Made by a program: the position numbers and the translations under genes. Source: Periplaneta americana (lineage: Eukaryota; Arthropoda; Insecta; Blattodea; Blattidae). From it: a stretch of DNA of 64,000 bases. The notes beneath the pieces were generated by a model. It saw nothing but the letters and a program-made list of their open reading frames with translations. It ran no database searches and was not told the DNA's origin. This document shows, piece after piece, positions 57,273 through 64,000 of this stretch. The stretch is taken from assembly GCF_040183065.1 (NCBI RefSeq), contig NC_091117.1, positions 106,942,001 through 107,006,000 of the forward strand, given 5' to 3'. The first letter of the stretch is position 1, and the number at the start of each line of letters is the position of its first letter.

Positions 57273-57600
57273 TAAGTTGTGTATCAAAATATTGTGGCGC
57301 CATTTGGGAAGATTCTGGTCGCGTCAGGGAGTTGCGCACGCATCTAGCAAGACGGAAGGAGCGGGAAAACAGAAACTCGAGCTTCGGTAGGCACTGTAGC
57401 GCAGTACGGAGCGAGGGGAAAGAACTACGGTGACAGTGCGGAGCAGAGAGAGGAGAGGAAACATCTAGAAGCGTATTCCTCTCGAAGGTTCAGAAAGCCA
57501 CACGAATCGAAGATTCCAAATGTTACGGTTTAATAAATAAAAGCGAGAAGCAGTCTTGAGTCAGTCAGCCTTCAAGTCTTGTCTTGGACAGCGGCGACGT
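57273..57600 (+). repeat. Possible solo LTR or promoter-like GC-rich segment
   Basis: Begins tgtgtatcaaaatattgtgg / cgccatttgggaag, contains AATAAA (57534-57539) about 50 bp before a TG...CA-type end (cttgtcttggaca, 57589), like an LTR U3-R-U5 layout. No partner LTR, primer-binding site or retroviral gene is seen and no target duplication was fixed, so this is tentative. Confidence 0.3.
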
Positions 57601-57797
57601 ATCCGGAAGATCTGAGTTCAACGTGCAGTGAACTTGAGTGATTCCATTACTATGGTAATTGATAATATCCAGGAGAGTGCAACGTATCCGAAGGACTTAA
57701 GTTCGACATGCAGTGAACTTGAGCCCATAACTGTGGCAGCGTCCAGGCGAGGGCGACGCGTCCGGAAGACCTGAGTTCGATGTGCAGTGAATTTGAA
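57591..57797. repeat. Three tandem repeats, about 74-85 bp apart
   Basis: The 48-bp core ggcgacg-atccggaagatctg ... gtgcagtgaacttgag occurs at 57591-57638, 57676-57723 and 57750-57797, diverged about 15 percent, with non-repeated spacers. It follows directly on the LTR-like segment. Bases 57800-58300 hold nothing recognised. Confidence 0.8.
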
Positions 57798-58308
57798 CAG
57801 TGAGCTAGAAGAACTAGCCAAGGCATGCGAACTGTGAACTGCTAGATGTATTTTAATTAGGTGTGGTGTGGGGAGATATTGATGAATAGAGCACAGCACT
57901 GACCAGAGATAAGATAAGTTGGTATGAGTTTGACCCTTATGACACTAAACAAATGACATCTTAGTCACCACACGAAGTTTAATTATACTGTGGCTGAAAA
58001 TATCAGATAGTTTGAGACTAGCTGTGTTGATATGTTGTGTAAGTGGTACCTGCTGCGCGGGGGTAGGAATGTTTCTTTTGTTATTGTTCGTAATGAGTAA
58101 GCATTGAAGTGTAAGCTTACAGACTTGTAGTAGGTACATTCACTTATTTCTCAGTCTCTTATACGTACGTACATTGTATTGTACAGACATTTTAAAACAG
58201 TTTACACCTGACGTGAAGAAGAGAGTCTATATACTATATGTTTACGTTATTTTTTGCAGTGCAGTGTATACGATAGTGATTTAATTACGCTGAGTTATAT
58301 GTAACTGA

Positions 58309-59967
58309 ATGAGTTCAAAATGTCCGCCATCTATCTCTACTTCAGAGAAGGCGAAGAAGAGCAGGAATTCTATAAACTTGTCGATGAAAATGGATATAAT
58401 GCATCAATTTGAAGCAGGTGAGCATGCTGTAGACATCACATCTGCTTTAGACCTGACTTCAACTACTGTCGTACAAGGAACGCAGAAAAAATAAAATCAA
58501 GTGTTCAAAGTGCCTCTTCTGTCAGTGCTTCTAAACTTGTACACGAAATGTGATAATGGAAAAAATGGAGAAAATGCTTGCAATGCTCCAGTTAGTTTAG
58601 CAGTCATACAATGCTAAGCTAAATCACTGTTTGAACTTGTGAAAAGTGAACGTGGAGAGCAGAATGAAGAAACATTTAATGCCAGTCGAGGATGGTTTCA
58701 GCGCTTCAAACACTGCTATAGCTTTCACAACATTAAAGTTACTGGTGAGGCTGCAAGTTCCGACAGTGTTGCAGCTAACGATTTTATTACAAAATTACAG
58801 AAAATAATTGAAGATGGTGGATACAAATCGAAGCAAGTTTTCAACATTGATGAAACGGGCCTATTTTGGAAGTGCATGCCTTCTAGAACCTACATTTCAC
58901 AAGAAGAAAAAACAGCTCCAGGATTTAAAGTAGTGAAGGATCGTCTGACTTTGCTTCTTGGTGGAAATGCATATGGTGATTTCAAGATAAGCCATTGTTA
59001 ATTTCTAGGTCTGAAAATCCGCGTGCTTTTAAGGGATATTCAAAAGAACACCTTCCTGCCATCTACAAAGCAAACAAAAAGGCCTGGATCACTGGACACA
59101 TTTTCAGCCAATGGCTGACAAACTACGTCGTGCCTGCCTGGAAAGAATATTGTGCGAAAGAAAATGTTGATTTTAAGATCTTGCTCCTTATCAGCAATGC
59201 ACTGTCACACCTGGTAAACCTAGATGATCTGCATGAGAATGTGAAGGTTGTTTTCCTCCCACCCAATACTACAGCTTTAATAAAACCAATGGATCAGGGC
59301 GTCATTGCCACTTACAATGCCGGACTTTTGATCAACTTGTCAAGGCCACCAACGGTGAAGATAAACCAACCATTCGTGAATATTGGTGGAGCTATAATAT
59401 CCTCAAAGGAATAGAAAACATTGCAGAATCCTGGATGGAGGTTTCCCAGAAATGCATGAATGGTGTGTGGAAAAAACTATGGCCTCAGTATACCACACAA
59501 TTTCATGTCTTAAGACAATTTACACGTTGTGAATCAAGAAACTCTGAATATAGCAAGAGTGGCAGGTTTCCCGGAACTGGAACCAAGTGATACAGAAGAA
59601 CTATTAGAAAGTCATGCAGAAGAACTTAGCAATGAGGATCTGACAGAACTCTCTCAAAATCCTGAAGAAAATGAAAGCAACAAGAAAGGAAGAAGAAGAA
59701 AAAGAACCGAAGCGACATTTGACACTGAAGGGGTTGGCAGCAGCGTTTCAGCTTATTGAGGAAGGGATCCACATGTTGGGTGACGAAGACTCGGATCATG
59801 AATGTTTCTCAAAAGTTCTGCGTAATGTGATGGACAATCTGAGGTGCTATCAAGAAATCTATCAAGAAAAGAAGAAGAATGCAACGAGTCCACTCTCCAT
59901 TCGTTCTTCAAGGCAGGAGATGAGCAGACGACTTAGGAAGTGGTTAGTGATTCCAGCTAAAGAATGA
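58309..59967 (+). pseudogene. Tigger-like (pogo/DDE_1) transposase, broken
   Basis: ATG 58309 opens the CENP-B-type helix-turn-helix (NLSMKMDIMHQFEAGEHAVD, ITSALDLTSTTVV). After stops, the second DNA-binding half has FNASRGWFQRFKH and NIKVTGEAAS. The DDE core: QVFNIDETGLFWK (first D kept), TAPGFKVVKDRLTLLLGGNA, SENPRAFKGYSK, KILLLISNALSHLVNLDDLH, where relatives have LLLDNAPGH so the second aspartate is replaced, and PPNTTALIKPMDQGVIATY (third D kept). The acidic C-terminal tail follows (EDLTELSQNPEE) and, after a frameshift, AFQLIEEGIHMLGDED to 59967. At least four frameshifts. TIRs were not found; a lone end aagcgagggcaccctgta near 60211-60229 could be the right one. Confidence 0.85.
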
Positions 59968-60411
59968 TGAATACAGTTCAGAAATTGTTGTGAAGGATTA
60001 ATGGGCATAGAATGTCAGTAACATGTATAGTACGGTATGGTACTAATAATAAATACTGTATTTTATATGCTAGAATTGTGTATTTCATAATCTATTCAGT
60101 ATAATTTATAATCTAACTTCTTCTTTTGCTATTGTTTCTTACGAGAAAAACAGTCTTGCATTACATTGTTTCAATTAACTTCGTCATTTTTCAGAACCTA
60201 ACCTCAACGTTAAGCGAGGGCACCCTGTACAGTCTTAGACAAAAAAATGACCAAATATCATAAGCTAAGTCCCTTCCAGAAGACTTTGGTTGATTCCAAG
60301 AGAGCTGAGATTTACACGTGAAGAAATTTCATAAGGGCTCCATATACGCTCAGTTAAACTGTGCAGTTTATCATGTGTGACATCATACCTGACAGATTAA
60401 CTGCGTAAAGG
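59968..60411. other. 3' flank of the Tigger remnant
   Basis: AT-rich with a possible transposon end (60195-60229) and the 16-bp palindrome TAAACTGTGCAGTTTA at 60355-60370, repeated at 62481-62496. Nothing else is recognised. Confidence 0.35.
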
Positions 60412-60903
60412 TACAGTCACATGTCGCTATTTTTGCAGCGCTGCAATACAAGAAATTGCACAATTCTCGTACTGCGACATGTGAACAACAGTGCAACCTG
60501 AAAAGTAGTGGCTGCCGAACCTGCTGCCCACTACTTTTTCATGCTGCGCACAGCTTATAAGTAGTGACGTGTGAACAGGACTCTCAGGGTTACAGCCACA
60601 GCATTTCTGTTATCAGTTTTGTTGAAACTTTTGCTGTGGTTGCGACCAGTGTTGCCATCCAAATGTGCCTATGATACTTTCATTGTTTGGATATATTTTA
60701 ATGTTAGATGTGATGAAAATAAATAATTTGTAACAGTTACTAAATGTACAACATAATCAGAATATATTTGCTGATGATATGATTCATTTTTTTAATTTTT
60801 CGTAGCGTAGTTTCAAACAGAAGGGTTGCCAACATTGATTATGTAAATATGCTGCTGGTTAACATTGAAGTATGTAGGCGTTTTAATAGCTTTATAGTAA
60901 AAA

Positions 60904-62114
60904 CTAGCTGTACCCGTGCGCTCCGCTGCACTTATTATAAATAAATATAAAGTAATTACATAATTAAAATAGAACATTGGGTCCAGGGAACATTCGTGTT
61001 TGATAGAAGAATAAATCGTTTAATATGCTACATAATTTAAATTCTATTTAAATAATTAAAATGCTATCATTTTGGTCTAGAGACCAAATTAACAGAGTTG
61101 GTTGTGTACGAAGATCATTTTTATTCACGCCTTAACATCTGTGGTCATGTCGCGTGTTTAGAATGTGTGGTTATATCAGCAGGCCGCGTTTACTCTTGTT
61201 CAGTTCCTGTTTCTATTGTGTGTTGTAGATGGCTTGTGTTCATGTAACCTTTTATAGACTTTGATTAATGTTTTTGGTATTGGTAATTGAGGCGGTGATG
61301 AATAATGGCATGTATCTTTCCAATCCGGCATTTGCCTTTATGACTAAGGGAAATCATGAAAAACCCCAGTCAGATTGGTTGGCCACGGGGTTTGAACCCG
61401 GACCCCCGAATGCGTGTCCTATCAAAATTTTGCCTGGGATAAAACTTATCGGAAATCATTTTTAAAGAAACTTTTGTTATGTAACATTTTTCACAAAAAT
61501 CAATAATAAGCGAGATATTTCAGTTTATGTAATTCAGGCCCCCTTATAACCCCCCTTTTAAATAAAGTATTTTCAATGCCATATAGCCTAAAATCTAAGT
61601 TACAACGAACTTAATTTATATTCCAATTTTCATCGAAATCCATTCAGCCATTATCGCGTGAAAAGGTAACAAACATCCAGACAGACTTAAATATCAGTCC
61701 TATAAAAATTTTGCCTGGGATAAAACTTATCGGAAATCATTTTTAAAGAAACTTTTGTTATGTAACATTTTTCACAAAAATCAATAATAAGCGAGATATT
61801 TCAGTTTATGTAATTCAGGCCCCCTTATAACCCCCCTTTTAAATAAAGTATTTTGAATGCCATATAGCCTAAAATCTAAGTTACAACGAACTTAATTTAT
61901 GTTCCAATTTTCATCGAAATCCATTCGGCCATTATCGCGTGAAAAGGTAACAAACATCCAGACAGACAGACAGACAGACAGACATACAAACAAAAATTTC
62001 AAAAAAGCGATTTTCGGTTTCAGTATGATTAATTATACATGTTAACACCAATTATTTTTGGAAAATCGAAAATTACCAGAAAAATTTCGCTTACAGATTT
62101 ATTATTAGTATAGA
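60904..62114 (-). mobile_element. Helitron, non-autonomous, copy 2
   Basis: On the minus strand starts TCTATACTAATAATAAATCT (62114 downwards) and ends gagcgcacgggtacagCTAG (60904), flanked by A and T. Same family as 52419-54606. An internal segment of about 281 bp (aaaattttgcctgggataaa ... acatccagacagac) is duplicated in tandem at 61424 and 61705. A (cagacaga)n tract is at 61961-61985. Confidence 0.85.
61320..61420 (-). repeat. tRNA-like SINE fragment inside Helitron 2
   Basis: The plus strand has ggccacggggtttgaacccg, which on the minus strand is a box B (gggttcaaacccc) with flanking tRNA-like sequence, followed by aaccaatctgactggggttt. The A box is not clear. Probably a truncated SINE inserted in or carried by the Helitron. 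Confidence 0.4.
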
Positions 62115-62658
62115 TAATGGCAATTTCTGAATACTAGTTAGGACAGAAAAGCAAATAATAGATAAGTAAGCTAATGCATGAGTTTCATAATAATGCTAAC
62201 ATAACCACAAAATGTATATTGAAAAATCAACACGGAGATGGAAACCTGCAGCTAGACTGCAGCTGCAAAAGTAGCACCTTGTGTGTGTGCAACTTTTGCA
62301 GCGCTCGGGTTGCGCAGCACGAAAAGTAGTGTGTAGTGTGCTACTTTTGGCTTATGTGTGTACAAGACACGCAACTTTTGCAGCTACAGTACAAGGTGTG
62401 ACTATATCTTAAACTGTGCAATTCACACTGGTAATAACGCAGGCCTCAGACCTGCACCAGTGGAGCCACTTTTGTGACGATAAACTGTGCAGTTTACACA
62501 GTTAACCTGTATGTTTCCTCAATCTATGTTTTGATGCGACCATGACTGCAACTGCTACCAAGAAAGAGGCTATACCCTACTCACTTTTATTCAGTGCCGT
62601 TTTAATGCACTGGCAAACCCAGTGGCACTAGGGTCCTTGGATTATGAGTATCAAAATA

Positions 62659-62687
62659 ACGGCGGCGGCGGCAGCCGCGGCGGCAGC

Positions 62688-62722
<35 letters not shown>

Positions 62723-62759
62723 CAGTAGCAGTAGCAGTAGTAGTAGTAGTAGTAGTAAT
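62659..62759. repeat. (CGG)n(CAG)n(TAG)n compound triplet repeat
   Basis: A gradient of related triplets: cggcggcgg, then agcggcagc, about ten uninterrupted CAG/AGC units, then AGT/TAG units. The minus-strand Tyr/Cys-rich frame over it is an artefact. A one-step mutation series suggests spread by slippage with point changes. Bases 62407-62658 hold only the second TAAACTG palindrome. Confidence 0.9.
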
Positions 62760-62829
62760 AAAAAACTAAGGAAGATATAAGTGAAGTGTGTATTGTGAAG
62801 TGTGGCATTGTAAGGGGGGCAGAAACCAG

Positions 62830-63190
62830 GACATTACGATGAAGTAAAGAGAAGCATTTGAAATGTGGATATGGAGAAGAATGGAGCATATGAAATGGAT
62901 AGACAGACTAAAAAATGAAGCTGTGTTGTTGGAAAGAGTGGATGAAGAAAGAATGATCCTGAAACTGATCAGGAAGAGAAAAAGGAATTGGCTGGGTCAC
63001 TGGCTAAGAAGACACTGCCTACTGAAGGATGCATTGAAAAGAATGGTGACGGGAGAAAAGTTTGAGGTGGAAGAAGGTATCGGATAATAGACAACATTAA
63101 GATATATGGATCAAATGCAGAGACAAAGAGGAAGGCAAAATATAGGAGAGGTTGGAGAATGCTGGGTTTGCAGTGAACGACCTACCCATG
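62830..63190 (+). repeat. LINE 3' tail fragment, second copy
   Basis: Contains EAFEMWIWRRMEHMKWIDRL, VDEERMILKLIRKRKRNWLG, HWLRRHCLLKDAL and, after a frameshift, INDIKIYGS-like and MLGLQ ends, as in 5205-5460 but longer upstream. 3' UTR ends with aaaactatgaatgaatgaa. A decayed C-terminal remnant of a LINE reverse transcriptase. Confidence 0.7.
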
Positions 63191-63761
63191 GACATAAAAC
63201 TATGAATGAATGAAAGAAAATAAATATAGAATGAAATTAAGTTTTGATTTTTCGAGTACATCTTTATTCACTGAACAGTAATGGTATTGTTTGTTGCTGA
63301 CTCTTCATCCTCCTACTTCGCATCTCTGTTGCTGTCTCAGCTGTGTCCATGTGTACCCTCTATATCTTACTCTATATTTTTCGTTTTCTTTTCTTCTGCT
63401 TCTCAGATAGCATATGTGAAGCAGGAAGCAAACAACAAATTGCAGCCCTTCTTTTATCCCCCATATTTACAAGAGAACACTCACAACTGAACTGACGAAA
63501 ATAACTGATGAGGCTGATGGAAAAATATGTTGTGCCCACACACATTCAGTTAAGTTTTTCTCTCACAAGGAGACCGCCCCACTTTGATGTCAAGATTCAG
63601 GTCGGGATAATTTTGGGTGAAAGTATGGCCAAATCCATACGACAAGTGTCTCAGGTTTTTTCCACATAGATCAGGATTCCAGAGAAAAGAAGGCAAATTA
63701 AAAAATTACGAGTCAAATGATTGTAGCATAATTGTTTATTGCTGCAGCAAGAAATCATGTG
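63191..63761. other. Anonymous stretch
   Basis: One open frame (63281-63490) includes a polypyrimidine tract and AG (63388-63406) followed by about 28 codons (IAYVKQEANNKLQPFFYPPY). This looks splice-acceptor-like but has no supporting context. Otherwise nothing recognised. Confidence 0.25.
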
Positions 63762-63840
63762 GCGGCATGGCTCAGGCGGTAGTGTGTTGGACACGAGTGT
63801 AGGCATTTCATGAAGTTCGGGTTCAAATCCCTTTTTGTCA
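63762..63840 (+). repeat. tRNA-like SINE head
   Basis: catggctcaggcggtagtgt gives a box A and cgggttcaaatcccttt a box B at normal spacing. Acceptor ends do not pair, so it is not a tRNA gene. A SINE body is not identifiable before the window ends. Confidence 0.5.
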
Positions 63841-64000
63841 TTTTTTAATGTTTTTTATTTTAATACACATATTCATAGCTTCCTAAGGTTTTATCATTTC
63901 GCAATGTCTGCGAAAATTAATAGTTTGAAGAACAAATTTCCATGTTATACTGTGTCATATTAAATTGTATTATATAGTTTATTGGCACTTTATATCAGGT

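Larger units (their letters stand above)
60412..62406. mobile_element. Non-autonomous element with GCAAAAGT-rich ends, split by Helitron 2
   Basis: The left part (60412-60600: tacagtcacatg, tttttgcagcgctgcaata, gtagtgacgtgtgaacag) mirrors the right part (62250-62406: aaaagtagcaccttgtgtg, cttttgcagcgctcgggttg, aaggtgtgactata). Both are rich in gcaaaagt / aaaagtag motifs. Terminal t-agtcaca is inverted at the other end. The TSD is not settled, so superfamily is open. Bases 60600-60903 hold nothing recognised. Confidence 0.55.

Noticed and set aside
62602-62889. Minus-strand frame rich in Tyr and Cys
   Set aside because: Translation of the CGG/CAG/TAG compound repeat; no conserved domain.
63281-63490. 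Possible plus-strand exon after a polypyrimidine tract
   Set aside because: Only an acceptor-like motif and 28 codons; no matching donor, domain or conserved peptide.

Overview
This is eukaryotic, insect-type nuclear DNA with no bacterial features: AT-rich, no operons, ribosome binding sites or CRISPR, and almost entirely made of transposable elements at different stages of decay. The tRNA-headed SINEs whose 3' tails carry gacgctaaataacc / ttaaataacc modules, and the LINE family seen three times, are what I recall from cockroach (Blattodea, probably Periplaneta) sequence. That assignment is from memory, not a search.

Layout. 0-5.5 kb: end of a piggyBac element, a pogo-like remnant, a tRNA-SINE, a dead Tc1/mariner (DD41D) and a LINE tail. 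5.9-8.3 kb: non-autonomous hAT holding a 5'-truncated LINE, itself split by a SINE. 9.0-10.3 kb: dead mariner. 11.3-12.8 kb: broken hAT transposase with a BED/CGGBP-like finger. 14.0-15.55 kb: transposon with perfect 29-bp terminal inverted repeats (TIRs) and a 7-bp target-site duplication (TSD). 16.5-18.36 kb: internally deleted transposon encoding a DUF7869-like protein, inserted in a LINE tail. 18.6-24.4 kb: degenerate Tc1-type remnants, tRNA-like repeats, a tandem array with a 93-bp MITE, and a foldback element. 24.4-27.9 kb: mostly anonymous. 28-33.1 kb: a LINE between long inverted repeats, one arm of which is split by an almost intact 2.8-kb hAT. 34.6-43.7 kb: a LINE interrupted by a 5.7-kb hAT-like element that itself carries a 4-kb DUF7869-type transposon. 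43.7-51.8 kb: FAM200/ZBED-like hAT split by a nearly full-length CR1-like LINE (PHD-esterase ORF1, endonuclease-RT ORF2). 52.4-54.6 kb: Helitron. 54.7-56.8 kb: piggyBac-like ends around an intact mariner. 57.1 kb (minus): a likely terminal exon of a host gene, the only non-transposon coding signal I find. 58.3-60 kb: dead Tigger-like gene. 60.4-62.4 kb: MITE split by a second Helitron. 62.6-64 kb: triplet microsatellite, LINE tail, tRNA-SINE.

The best candidate for something under-described is the pair of DUF7869 transposons (16501-18361 and 35711-39727). Both have 31-33 bp TIRs starting GA, inward subterminal copies of the TIR, a 4-bp AT-rich palindromic target duplication (AATT, ATAT) and a protein with SD-x-C-x-GQN and RGHSFLP-x-DR motifs. 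The 4-bp duplication also fits the published Sola superfamily, so they may be a Sola branch rather than new. The only element that looks coding-competent is the mariner at 55428-56752.
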